A stretch of DNA of 64,000 bases, from assembly GCA_001771065.1 (NCBI GenBank), contig MESQ01000022.1:1-64000 (forward strand), written 5' to 3'. The translations under genes were made by a program, and so were the position numbers. This document shows positions 29,019 through 38,293 of the stretch, in pieces. Every line of letters begins with the position of its first letter. The stretch's first letter is position 1. A model generated the notes under the pieces. It did no database searches. It was not told the DNA's origin and saw only the letters and a program-made list of their open reading frames with translations. The DNA is from Burkholderiales bacterium RIFOXYD12_FULL_59_19. GTDB taxonomy: Bacteria > Pseudomonadota > Gammaproteobacteria > Burkholderiales > Burkholderiaceae_C.

Positions 29019-29737
29019 GTCTCGTCCTCCTGCGACACCGGGTGGCTGTCAAATCGCCGCTGGCCAATGGGGATGACAAAGCCGCGCCGTTTGGGCAGGA
29101 TGGCGCCCACCGGGCAGATGTTGGCGGCACGGTCTGTGGCGCTGATGGCGCTGTTCAACAGCTGGCCACTGTCGCTATTGACCAGCAAATGGCTGGCCAC
29201 ACCGCGCCCGCCCATGGCAAACACATGTTTGCCCTCTTGCGCACTGGCGCGCACACACAGGCCGCACAAAATACAGCGGTTCAGGTCCAGCAGCAGGTCG
29301 GGGTGGCTGGCATCGACCCGACGGTTCGGGTAAAACTCTTCAAAGTGCGGCCCGTCCATGCCCATTTGGTAGGCGGTGGCCTGAAGCAGGCAGTTGCCGC
29401 TCTTTTCGCATGACGGGCAAAAGTGGTTGCCTTCGACAAACAGCATTTGCAGCAGCGTTTTGCGCTGGGTGTTGAGTTCGGGGGTGTCGCTTTCCACGTC
29501 TTGTCCACTGCTGGCCGCAATGGTGCAGGCCGCCCCGGTGCGTCCGTTGACCTTGACCGTGCACAGTCGGCAAGAGCCATGGGCAGCAAAGTCGGGATGC
29601 CAGCACAGGTGTGGAATGTAATGCCCGGCGCGGCGGGCGGCCTGCAAAATGGAGTCACCCGGGCCAAATTCGACCTCTTGCCCGTCCAGGGCAAAGGTGC
29701 CGGGGCTCAGGGCGTCAATGCGGTGGTCTGTCATCAT
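29015..29737 (-). CDS. hoxU: Diaphorase small subunit HoxU
   Basis: [2Fe-2S] and [4Fe-4S] motifs: CWHPDFAAHGSCRLCTVKVNG, NHFCPSCEKSGNCLLQ, LDLNRCILCGLCVRAS. Confidence 0.95.
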   Translation of the reverse strand: MMTDHRIDALSPGTFALDGQEVEFGPGDSILQAARRAGHYIPHLCWHPDFAAHGSCRLCTVKVNGRTGAACTIAASSGQDVESDTPELNTQRKTLLQMLFVEGNHFCPSCEKSGNCLLQATAYQMGMDGPHFEEFYPNRRVDASHPDLLLDLNRCILCGLCVRASAQEGKHVFAMGGRGVASHLLVNSDSGQLLNSAISATDRAANICPVGAILPKRRGFVIPIGQRRFDSHPVSQEDET

Positions 29738-31545
29738 TCAAAATTCTCCAGGTGCGCGCCGCTGTCGTTGCGTCCGGTGGCGCGCCGCGCCTGCGAGAGT
29801 TCGGCGTCCATGTCAAACCCTGCGACAAAGTGCAGGGATTTCAAATGCTGCTCGTAGGCCGGGCGAAACTTGGTGATGGTGTCGCGCAACGGGTTGCAGG
29901 CCCCAGCGCCCAGGCCGCAGTGGGTGGCGCCGTGCATCAGTTTGTCCAGCTCATACAGCACCTGGATGTCGGCGCTGGAGCCATAACCGCGCTTGAGTTT
30001 GTCCATCTGGCGCACCACCAGCTCGGTCCCGACGCGACAAGGTGTACAAAAGCCGCAGCTCTCATGGGCAAAAAAGTGGGCAAAGTTGCGGGCCACCTCA
30101 AACATGTCGCGGCTACGGTCAAACACCATGAAGGCGCCCGCCGTGGGCACATCCTCAAAGCCAATGTGGCGGTCAAATTCCAGCGCTGACAGGCATACGC
30201 CTGATGGCCCGCCAACCTGTACTGCCTGGGTGTTGCGTGCGCCGCAGTCTTCCAGGATGCGCCCGACGCGCGTGCCAAAAGGGTACTCGTAAATGCCGGG
30301 GCGCTCGCAGTCGCCCGAGACCGAGTGGATCTTGGTGCCGGTCGATTGTGCTGTACCGATGCGCGCCCACCAGGCGCCGCCATGCACGGCAATGTGGGTG
30401 ACGGCGCAGAAGGTTTCTACATTGTTGACGGTGGTGGGCTGGCCCAGGTAGCCGTGCTCCACCGGGAAAGGGGGGCGGATGCGGGGCACGCCGCGCTTGC
30501 CTTCCAGCGACTCGATCAATGCTGACTCTTCACCACACACATAAGCCCCGGCGCCCACATGGATGGTAATGTCAAAGTCAAAACCGGCCTTGCCCTGGAT
30601 GGACTTGCCCAGCAGGCCGTGTTCGCGCCGCCGCTGCAAGACCGCTTGCAGGTGGTCCAGCAGGTAACGGTATTCGCCGCGCAAGTACATCAGCCCTTGG
30701 CTGGCGCCCACCGTCCACGCCGCGATGGTCATGCCCTCGAACAGGGTGTCGGCGTAGCTGGTCAACAGCACCCGATCCTTGAAAGTGCCGGGCTCGCCTT
30801 CGTCGGCGTTGCAAACCACATAATGTGCCTGCCCCACGGCATTGCGGCACAGTTGCCATTTGGTGCCAGTGGCATAACCGGCGCCGCCCCGGCCGCGTAA
30901 TTTGGAACGTTTTAGATCGTCCAGCATGGCCTGGGGCTCACGCGCCAGTGCGGCGGCAAGGCCCGCTCCGGGCTGCGGTTGCACGCCCAGTTTGACATCT
31001 GCCAGGCGAATCTGGTCGTCGACCTGCGACCATTCCGCTGGCCATTGCGCGGCGGGTACCTGCTGTTCGATCAGGTCGGCCATCTGCGCAATACGGTCAG
31101 GGGTCAGCCGGGTGATCACCTGATGGTGGTTGATGAGCGCCGCCGGTCCCTGGTCGCACAGCCCGGTGCAAGAGCTGGTGGTCACACTGACCAGACCATC
31201 GGCACGCATCTGGTTCCGGGCTACTTTCAACAGGCCGCACAATTGCCGTAACAGGGCTTCGTTGCCGAGCATGCGGTCGGTGATGTTGTTGCTGAACAGG
31301 ACGCGGTAAGCACCCACCGGCTCGGTGTGAAAAAAACGGTAAAAGTCGGCAACCCCCTGCACATGGGCCAGCGTCAGGTTCAAGGCCTTGGCCGCATGTT
31401 GCAATGCCGAGCGCGGCAACCAGCCTGCAAAGGCCTGAAATTCGCGCAGAATTTGAACCAGGGCGTGAGGATCGCTGCCATGGCGCTGCAGCAAGGACTG
31501 AAGTTCAGCCGCCGAGCGCGCGGACAGGGGTGAAATTGCATTCAT
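29734..31545 (-). CDS. hoxF: Diaphorase large subunit HoxF (fused NuoE/NuoF-like)
   Basis: GRGGAGYATGTKWQLCR, CNADEGEPGTFKDRVLL, GAGAYVCGEESALIESLEGKRGVPRIRPPFP, ESCGFCTPCRVGT. Confidence 0.95.
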   Translation of the reverse strand: MNAISPLSARSAAELQSLLQRHGSDPHALVQILREFQAFAGWLPRSALQHAAKALNLTLAHVQGVADFYRFFHTEPVGAYRVLFSNNITDRMLGNEALLRQLCGLLKVARNQMRADGLVSVTTSSCTGLCDQGPAALINHHQVITRLTPDRIAQMADLIEQQVPAAQWPAEWSQVDDQIRLADVKLGVQPQPGAGLAAALAREPQAMLDDLKRSKLRGRGGAGYATGTKWQLCRNAVGQAHYVVCNADEGEPGTFKDRVLLTSYADTLFEGMTIAAWTVGASQGLMYLRGEYRYLLDHLQAVLQRRREHGLLGKSIQGKAGFDFDITIHVGAGAYVCGEESALIESLEGKRGVPRIRPPFPVEHGYLGQPTTVNNVETFCAVTHIAVHGGAWWARIGTAQSTGTKIHSVSGDCERPGIYEYPFGTRVGRILEDCGARNTQAVQVGGPSGVCLSALEFDRHIGFEDVPTAGAFMVFDRSRDMFEVARNFAHFFAHESCGFCTPCRVGTELVVRQMDKLKRGYGSSADIQVLYELDKLMHGATHCGLGAGACNPLRDTITKFRPAYEQHLKSLHFVAGFDMDAELSQARRATGRNDSGAHLENFE

Positions 31546-31634
31546 GGCGCGCAATATAGCGCACAAAATTACAATGCGTCATGCGGATTGCCTGTGTCGA
31601 GCCAATCCCCCAAACCAACCAGACTGGAATCAAC

Positions 31635-32255
31635 ATGATGGACCGATTTTTAAGCACCGTGGATGACGCCTTGCGCACCGTCTTCGCCCAGCACCGTGGC
31701 ACCCAGGCCTGTCCGACCGTGCCGGGTGATGCCACCGAGCTCTCGGAACTCGACAAAAAAGAAGCGGGCGCGCTGATGCGTGTCAACCATGTGGGCGAGG
31801 TCTGCGCCCAGGCGCTTTACACCGCGCAGGCATTTGCGACCAAAAACGAAGCGCTGCGGGCCCATTTTCAAAAAGCCAGCGCCGAGGAAACCAACCATCT
31901 GGCCTGGACCGAACAGCGCCTGAAAGAGCTGGGTGACCGTCCCTCGCTGCTCAACCCGCTGTGGTACGCCGGCGCCTTTGGCATTGGGCTGCTGGCAGGC
32001 AGGCTGGGCGACAAGGTGAGTCTGGGTTTTGTGGTGGAGACTGAAAACCAGGTGGAAGCACATCTGGACAGCCACCTGAGTCGCTTGCCAAGTGGTGACC
32101 ATGCCTCACGCGCCATCGTGGCGCAAATGAAGGACGACGAGGCGCGCCATGCGCTGGACGCCAGGGAGCTTGGCGCCATTGACTTGCCCCCGCCGGTCAA
32201 AGGCCTGATGACCTTGGCGGCCAAGCTGATGACCACCGTGGCGCACCGGGTTTAA
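31635..32255 (+). CDS. coq7: 2-polyprenyl-3-methyl-6-methoxy-1,4-benzoquinone monooxygenase (Coq7)
   Basis: [70 protein letters not shown]. Confidence 0.95.
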   Translation: MMDRFLSTVDDALRTVFAQHRGTQACPTVPGDATELSELDKKEAGALMRVNHVGEVCAQALYTAQAFATKNEALRAHFQKASAEETNHLAWTEQRLKELGDRPSLLNPLWYAGAFGIGLLAGRLGDKVSLGFVVETENQVEAHLDSHLSRLPSGDHASRAIVAQMKDDEARHALDARELGAIDLPPPVKGLMTLAAKLMTTVAHRV

Positions 32256-32259
32256 GGCA

Positions 32260-32523
32260 TCAGGTGCTGAGAAGTCTGGCCAAAATGGCGATGACGCCAC
32301 CGATCACAAAACCCAGCATCCATTTAATTTGAGACACCTCGGTCTTGAGGACGGCCATGTCGGTTTTTAGAGGCGCCAAAGCCGAATCAAGCCCCCGGTT
32401 GGTGACGAGTTCATCCTGCGCCTCGGCAATGACACGTACCACCGTTTCAGCCTGGTCTGCCGTAAAGCCAGCCGACTTCAGCTTGTCTGAAAGTTTGAGA
32501 GAGTCGAACGTGATGGTGCTCAT
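32260..32523 (-). CDS. DUF1640-like coiled-coil membrane protein
   Basis: SDKLKSAGFTADQAETVVRVIAEAQDELVT...MAVLKTEVSQIKWMLGFVIGGVIAILARLL. Confidence 0.65.
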   Translation of the reverse strand: MSTITFDSLKLSDKLKSAGFTADQAETVVRVIAEAQDELVTNRGLDSALAPLKTDMAVLKTEVSQIKWMLGFVIGGVIAILARLLST

Positions 32524-32537
32524 GTCGCTAATTTACC

Positions 32538-32987
32538 CTAAATCTCAACGACCTCAAAGCTGGTCGTGATGTCTGCGGTTTTTCCCAGCATGACACTGGC
32601 CGAGCAGTATTTGTCGTGGCTCATGGCAATGGCGCGCTCGACTGCGGCCGGTGGAATGCCTTTGCCGGTCACGGTGAAGTGCATGTTGATTTTGGTGAAC
32701 ACCTTGGGGTCAAGGTCGGCGCGCTCGGCCTCAAGCTTGACGCTGCAGCCGCGCACGTCGTGGCGGCCGCGTTTCAGGATCAGCACCACGTCATAGGCGG
32801 TGCAGCCGCCAGCACCGGCCAGTAAAGTTTCCATTGGGCGCGGTGCCAGGTTCTGGCCGCCGTTCTCGGGTTTGGCGGTATCGGGCGCACCGTCCATCAC
32901 CAGCGTGTGGCCGCTGCCGGTTTCGGCCACAAAACCCATGCCCGAGCGGGTCCCCAAGGCGCCGGTCCAATTGACTATGCATTCCAT
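32538..32987 (-). CDS. OsmC-family protein
   Basis: ENGGQNLAPRPMETLLAGAGGCTAYDVVLILKRGRHDVRG; HDKYCSASVMLGKTADITTSFEV. Confidence 0.88.
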   Translation of the reverse strand: MECIVNWTGALGTRSGMGFVAETGSGHTLVMDGAPDTAKPENGGQNLAPRPMETLLAGAGGCTAYDVVLILKRGRHDVRGCSVKLEAERADLDPKVFTKINMHFTVTGKGIPPAAVERAIAMSHDKYCSASVMLGKTADITTSFEVVEI

Positions 32988-33067
32988 TTTCAGGTTTCTT
33001 TCAAGATTCAAGAGCCGCGATTGTCGCTTTTTGTCTCATTGCGCGGGGCGCTTATCATTGTCACCCT

Positions 33068-34630
33068 ATGAAAACACCCGCTTTGACCCCCGCCGACTAC
33101 CTCAAAAAGATCTTGACCGCCCGTGTGTATGACGTGGCGGTGGAAACCAATCTGGAAATTGCGCAAGACCTCAGTGCGCGCCTCAACAACACCGTGCTGC
33201 TCAAGCGTGAAGACCAGCAACCGGTGCACAGCTTCAAGCTGCGAGGCGCTTACAACAAGATGGCGCACTTAAGTCCGGCACACCTGAAAAAGGGTGTGAT
33301 TTGCGCCTCGGCCGGCAACCACGCCCAGGGTGTCGCCTTAAGTGCCCAGCGGCTCGGCTGCCGCGCCGTCATTGTCATGCCGACCACCACACCGCAGGTC
33401 AAGGTTGACGCGGTGCGCGGCTTTGGCGGCGAGGTGGTGCTGTTTGGCGACAGCTATTCAGACGCCCATGGCCACGCGGTGGCGCTGGAAAAAAAGGAGG
33501 GCCTGACCTTTGTGCATCCGTTTGACGACCCCGATGTGATTGCCGGCCAGGGCACCATTGCCATGGAACTGTTGCGTCAGCACCAGGGGCGCCTGGATGC
33601 CGTGTTTGTGGCGATTGGTGGTGGCGGTCTGATTTCTGGGGTGGCCAATTACATCAAGGCGCTGCGCCCCGAGATCAAGGTGATTGGCGTGCAAATGAAC
33701 GACTCCGACGCCATGACCCAATCGGTCACTGCTAAAAAGCGCGTCACCCTGGCCGACGTGGGTCTGTTCTCGGACGGCACGGCGGTGAAGCTGGTGGGTG
33801 AGGAGACCTTTCGTGTGGCCAGCGAACTGGTGGACGATTACATGCTGGTCGACACCGACGCGGTGTGCGCGGCCATCAAGGACGTGTTTGTCGATACCCG
33901 CAGCATTGTGGAACCCGCCGGTGCCCTGGCGGTGGCGGCGATCAAGCAGTATGTGGCCACGCACCGATCCAAGGGCGAAACCTACGCCGCCATTTTGTGC
34001 GGTGCCAACATGAATTTTGACCGCCTGCGCTTTGTCGCCGAGCGCGCCGAAGTGGGTGAGGAACGTGAGGCCTTGTTTGCCGTGACCATTCCGGAAGAGC
34101 GAGGCAGCTTCCGGCGCTTTTGTGAACTGATTGGCGATTTGCCGAGTTTCGGCGGGGCCAAAACGCTGCGCAACGTGACCGAATTCAACTACCGCATCAG
34201 CGACTCGAAAAAAGCCCATGTATTTGTTGGCCTGACCACTGCCGCCAAAGGCGAATCCGGCAAAATTGCCGCGCACCTGGGCCGGCACCGCTTTGATGCG
34301 CTGGATTTGACCCATGACGAATTGGCCAAGGAGCATATTCGCCACATGGTGGGCGGGCACTCAAGCCTGGCCGATGACGAGCGCCTGCTGCGCTTTGTGT
34401 TCCCCGAGCGCCCAGGTGCACTGCTGAAATTTTTAAACCTGTTGCGCCCCAACTGGAACATCAGCCTGTTCCATTACCGCAACCAGGGCGCTGACTATGG
34501 CCGTATTTTGGTCGGCATCCAGGTGCCAACGGGCGATTCGGACGCCTTTAGCGAATTTCTGGCCACGTTGGGCTACCCTTATGTAGAAGAAACGGGCAAT
34601 CCGGTGTTCCGGATGTTCCTGCAATCATGA
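33068..34630 (+). CDS. ilvA: Threonine ammonia-lyase, biosynthetic
   Basis: LLKREDQQPVHSFKLRGAYNKM, SAGNHAQGVALSAQRLG, GGGGLISGVANYIK; C-terminal ACT-like repeats. Confidence 0.96.
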   Translation: MKTPALTPADYLKKILTARVYDVAVETNLEIAQDLSARLNNTVLLKREDQQPVHSFKLRGAYNKMAHLSPAHLKKGVICASAGNHAQGVALSAQRLGCRAVIVMPTTTPQVKVDAVRGFGGEVVLFGDSYSDAHGHAVALEKKEGLTFVHPFDDPDVIAGQGTIAMELLRQHQGRLDAVFVAIGGGGLISGVANYIKALRPEIKVIGVQMNDSDAMTQSVTAKKRVTLADVGLFSDGTAVKLVGEETFRVASELVDDYMLVDTDAVCAAIKDVFVDTRSIVEPAGALAVAAIKQYVATHRSKGETYAAILCGANMNFDRLRFVAERAEVGEEREALFAVTIPEERGSFRRFCELIGDLPSFGGAKTLRNVTEFNYRISDSKKAHVFVGLTTAAKGESGKIAAHLGRHRFDALDLTHDELAKEHIRHMVGGHSSLADDERLLRFVFPERPGALLKFLNLLRPNWNISLFHYRNQGADYGRILVGIQVPTGDSDAFSEFLATLGYPYVEETGNPVFRMFLQS

Positions 34631-35541
34631 GCGCCTCCCTCGACGGCAAGCTGGTGGTGGCCATTTCCAGCCGTGCCCTGTTTGACTTTGAGGAAGAAAA
34701 CGAGCTTTTTGAGCAGGGTGATGACCGAGCCTACATGGCGCTTCAACTGCAGCGCCTGGACATTCCCGCCAAGCCCGGGGTGGCGTTTTCCTTGGTGCAA
34801 AAGCTGCTGGCGTTCAATCAGTCGCCGCCAACCAACAACAACCAACCCGTCGAGGTGGTCATCCTTTCGCGCAACGACCCGGTCTCAGGCATGCGGGTAT
34901 TTCGCTCGGCGCAGCATTACGGGCTGGCCATTGAGCGCGGCAGCTTCACGCGTGGCCAGGCGCCCTGGCGATACCTCAAACCGCTGCATGCCAATTTGTT
35001 TTTAAGCACCCATCTGAGTGACGTGCGCGCCGCACTCGATGCGGGTGTGCCTGCCGCACAGGTCTACCCGCGCTCGGTTCACGCCAGCGATGCCCATCCT
35101 TTTGAAGTACGTATTGCTTTTGACGGCGACGCGGTGCTGTTCAGCGACGAGGCCGAGCAGGTGTACCAAAGCCAGGGTTTGCAGGCGTTTCAACAGCATG
35201 AGACCCTGAAGGCCGCGCTACCCCTGCCCGATGGCCCGTTCAAGCCCCTGTTGTTCGCCTTGCAGCGGCTACAGAACGCCGGCACGCCCGCCATGCGCAT
35301 CCGCACCGCGCTGGTGACCGCGCGCAGCGCACCCGCGCATGAACGCGCCATTCGCACCCTGATGAACTGGAACATTGAGGTTGATGAAGCCATGTTTCTG
35401 GGGGGGCTGCCCAAAGGCGAATTTTTACGCGAATTCGAGCCCGACTTTTTCTTTGACGACCAGACCGGCCACATCGAGTCTGCCGCCCGGCATGTGCCCT
35501 CGGGACATGTGGCCAGTGGGGTGCGTAACAACTTCATCTGA
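34627..35541 (+). CDS. 5'-nucleotidase, cytosolic cN-I (NT5C1)-like
   Basis: KLVVAISSRALFDFEEENELFEQGDDRAYMALQ; EVVILSRNDPVSGMRVFRSAQHYGL; FDGDAVLFSDEAEQVYQSQGL; ATGA overlap with ilvA. Confidence 0.8.
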   Translation: MSASLDGKLVVAISSRALFDFEEENELFEQGDDRAYMALQLQRLDIPAKPGVAFSLVQKLLAFNQSPPTNNNQPVEVVILSRNDPVSGMRVFRSAQHYGLAIERGSFTRGQAPWRYLKPLHANLFLSTHLSDVRAALDAGVPAAQVYPRSVHASDAHPFEVRIAFDGDAVLFSDEAEQVYQSQGLQAFQQHETLKAALPLPDGPFKPLLFALQRLQNAGTPAMRIRTALVTARSAPAHERAIRTLMNWNIEVDEAMFLGGLPKGEFLREFEPDFFFDDQTGHIESAARHVPSGHVASGVRNNFI

Positions 35542-35647
35542 TCAGTTGGGGTCAGAGCACGTCGCTTTGCGAGTGGTCTGACCCGCAAAGTCTCAAAAAG
35601 TTGGGGTCAGAGGTGCGCCGGTTCGCGAGTGGTCTGACCCGCAATGT
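35542..35647. repeat. Palindromic element A, two copies (35545-35590, 35600-35646)
   Basis: GTTGGGGTCAGA...GTGGTCTGACCCGCAAAGT; stem GGGTCAGA/TCTGACCC. Related copies at 57934-58092. Confidence 0.85.
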
Positions 35648-36646
35648 TTAAGTGTTGCTGACGCTCTGCTGGTCGCGGCTGGCAGCACCGCTGCGCACCA
35701 GATCATCCAGCAAGGCCAGCACCCAGTCCTGAAATGGCTGGCCGGCCGGGCCGCTGGACTGGTAGATCTGATGCAGCAGTGGGGTGCTCTGCGCCCATTG
35801 CAGCAAGCCCGCCAGTGGCACGTTCTGAACTTCAAGCAATTTGAACTTCAGCAGCACTTTGGCCGCATAACGAATGTGTTTTTCGGGCGCTTGCGCAAAG
35901 CTGTCCAGCCGCCTGCGCGCCCGTGCCAGCGCCTCGGCCACATCTGAAAACACCGTACCATGGCCGGGGATGATGAGGCGTGGGGCCAGCGCCTCGATCA
36001 CATCGAGGGTTTGCGCCACCTCAGTAAAGGCGTCGGTGCCGTCGAGCTCCGGGAACACCACACCAAAGCCGTTTTCCCACAAGGCATCCGCCGAGATCAG
36101 CAGGCGGTGTTCGGGCTGAAACAGGATCACCGAATGGGGATCGTGCCCGGGTGCGGCGTGAATTTGCCAGGGCTGGTCCCCCAGCAGGATGGCGGTATCG
36201 GGCTGCAGCGTGGTGCTGTAACCAAATGGCGGGCAGGTTTGACCGGTGGGCTGGTAGGACAAGGCCGCCGGATCCCAAGGTGTCACAAAGCGGGCATGCC
36301 CGGGCGGGATCAGGGTGTACAGCTGCGGGTAAGCGACTTGCAGCAGGGCGTTGCCACCACAGTGGTCGCTGTGCAAGTGGGTGTTGAGCAGCAGGTCAAG
36401 GGGCTGGCCTTGCAGGGCCGCCTGCAGCAGTCCCAGGGTCTGGGTGGCGTGGCTGGCATAACCGCTGTCAATCAGCGCGCACTGGTTTTTGCCACGGATC
36501 AGGATGTTGTTGGAGGACAACCAGCCGCGCTCGAACAGGGTAATGCCTTGGGGAAGTTGCACAAAGTACCTTTGACAAATAGACGGAGGAAGGGCGGCGG
36601 GGAAGGGCGCAGGCCCGCTGCTGACTTTAACCCTTGTTGGTGCCAA
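35648..36646 (-). CDS. MBL-fold metallo-hydrolase
   Basis: LLNTHLHSDHCGGN; AAPGHDPHSVILF; LIIPGHGTVF. Start uncertain. Confidence 0.85.
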   Translation of the reverse strand: MAPTRVKVSSGPAPFPAALPPSICQRYFVQLPQGITLFERGWLSSNNILIRGKNQCALIDSGYASHATQTLGLLQAALQGQPLDLLLNTHLHSDHCGGNALLQVAYPQLYTLIPPGHARFVTPWDPAALSYQPTGQTCPPFGYSTTLQPDTAILLGDQPWQIHAAPGHDPHSVILFQPEHRLLISADALWENGFGVVFPELDGTDAFTEVAQTLDVIEALAPRLIIPGHGTVFSDVAEALARARRRLDSFAQAPEKHIRYAAKVLLKFKLLEVQNVPLAGLLQWAQSTPLLHQIYQSSGPAGQPFQDWVLALLDDLVRSGAASRDQQSVSNT

Positions 36647-37376
36647 CCAAAGCCAGGGTTTGGCTGAGTTCTGTCACGCACGCGGGGGCTGAGGTGTCAA
36701 ACAGGCAGGTAATCCAGGAGGATTCCCGTGCCTTGACCGTGTCGAGAAAACTGCTGACTGTGCCTTGTTTGCGCGCCAGGCCGGCAAAGTGGTTAAAGCC
36801 GGACTCAAGAAAGGTTTGCAGCGAGCCCAAGCCGGCCAGTTGTGCCGGTTTGCGCATCATTTTGAGCATGAAGTGCAGGCCTGGCTTGCGCGTCAGTTGC
36901 CCAAGATCCTCGCCAATGCGAAGCACCGTGTTGAGCTGCCAAAGGCGGTCGTCACGGCGACCCACATTGCGCCAGGCCATTACATAGGCTTGCGCATCCG
37001 GCAAGCCGGGTTGCAGCTGCCAGTTCAGTGCCATGGCCAGGTCAAGTTCTTCCGTGAGCTGATGTAACTCGGCCAAGGCCACGGCTGTGGCAACCACTGG
37101 CTCGGGAAACGTGCGCTGCAGGGCGCCGGCAATGCGGGCAAATTGCGCGTCGCGCTCGGCAAAGTTTTTGGCGCCGTAAAGTTCTTCCAAAAAGAAATTG
37201 GCGCAGGCGGCATAGCTGGCTGAGTGCAACAGGTCTTGGTAGGTGCCGGCAAAACGCTGCGCCTGCATGTGTTTGACGGTGTGGAGTGCCAGCGCCAGAT
37301 CAGGTTGGTCGGCAACCGTTTGGCGAAGTGCGACCACCCGGGCGATAGACTCCCGTATCTGGTTTGAAGCTTGCAT
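36627..37376 (-). CDS. Conserved FFLEELY-motif protein
   Basis: SASYAACANFFLEELYGAKNFAERDAQFARIAGALQRTFPE. Confidence 0.65.
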   Translation of the reverse strand: MQASNQIRESIARVVALRQTVADQPDLALALHTVKHMQAQRFAGTYQDLLHSASYAACANFFLEELYGAKNFAERDAQFARIAGALQRTFPEPVVATAVALAELHQLTEELDLAMALNWQLQPGLPDAQAYVMAWRNVGRRDDRLWQLNTVLRIGEDLGQLTRKPGLHFMLKMMRKPAQLAGLGSLQTFLESGFNHFAGLARKQGTVSSFLDTVKARESSWITCLFDTSAPACVTELSQTLALVGTNKG

Positions 37377-37481
37377 GGTGCACCAAGTTTAGCCAGACAA
37401 CTTGTTTTAAAACCAACGTCCGCAAAGGCGTTATGCTCTCTAGAGATTAATACCTAGGGAAAACCCTTATATTTAAGTCCT

Positions 37482-38207
37482 ATGACTGAAATTTTTCTCG
37501 ATTCTTTGGTTTCTGCTGATCCTGCTGCTGTGGCGCCTGCTGCCGCGCCGCAAGTATTGGTGCATGCCAGCGTAGCCAGAAAAGCAGATGTCGTGGTGCC
37601 GATTCGCTCGCTGGGCGAAAACCACCGCGGGCGCATCGCCAGACACCTCAAGGCGCTGGATGCCCATGACCGCTACTACCGTTTTGGTTTTGCCGCCAAC
37701 GATGCACAGATTGACCGGTATGTGAATGGCCTGGATTTTGAGCGTGATGAAATTTTTGGCATTTACAACCGCAATCTGGTGCTGATTGCGGTGGCGCATC
37801 TGGCTTATGCCCCAGACACCGGTGCCAACCCCAGTGCCGAGTTTGGGGTTTCCGTGCTGCCGCAGGCACGTGGCCGGCACTATGGCGCGCGTCTGTTTGA
37901 GCGCGCCGTAATGCACGCTCGCAATGTGGGGGTGAGCAAACTGTATGTTCATGTGCTGAGTGAAAACACCGCCATGCTGAAAATTGCCAGCCATGCCGGG
38001 GCCATGTTTGTGCGGGATGGGGCTGAAACAGAGGGTTACCTGACCTTGGCGCCTGCCACCCTCAACAGCCACCTGACTGAATTGGTTAACGAGCAGTTGG
38101 CGCAGGTCAACTACCAGTTCAAGGTGCAAGCCCGGCAAATGCGCCACACGATCTCCAGCCTGCAAAGTGCCTGGCGTGGCAGCGACAGAGCTGAAAAAAG
38201 CGAGTGA
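37482..38207 (+). CDS. GNAT-family N-acetyltransferase
   Basis: AEFGVSVLPQARGRHYGARLFERAVMHARNVGVSKLYVHVLSENTAMLKIASHAGA. Confidence 0.85.
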   Translation: MTEIFLDSLVSADPAAVAPAAAPQVLVHASVARKADVVVPIRSLGENHRGRIARHLKALDAHDRYYRFGFAANDAQIDRYVNGLDFERDEIFGIYNRNLVLIAVAHLAYAPDTGANPSAEFGVSVLPQARGRHYGARLFERAVMHARNVGVSKLYVHVLSENTAMLKIASHAGAMFVRDGAETEGYLTLAPATLNSHLTELVNEQLAQVNYQFKVQARQMRHTISSLQSAWRGSDRAEKSE

Positions 38208-38293
38208 TGTTGGTTCTGCGCTGAATTTTTTGCAGGGCAAATCCGTTATCCGCTATCCTTATGGCTTGTTTAACAACCGCATGTCCTGCTTGA

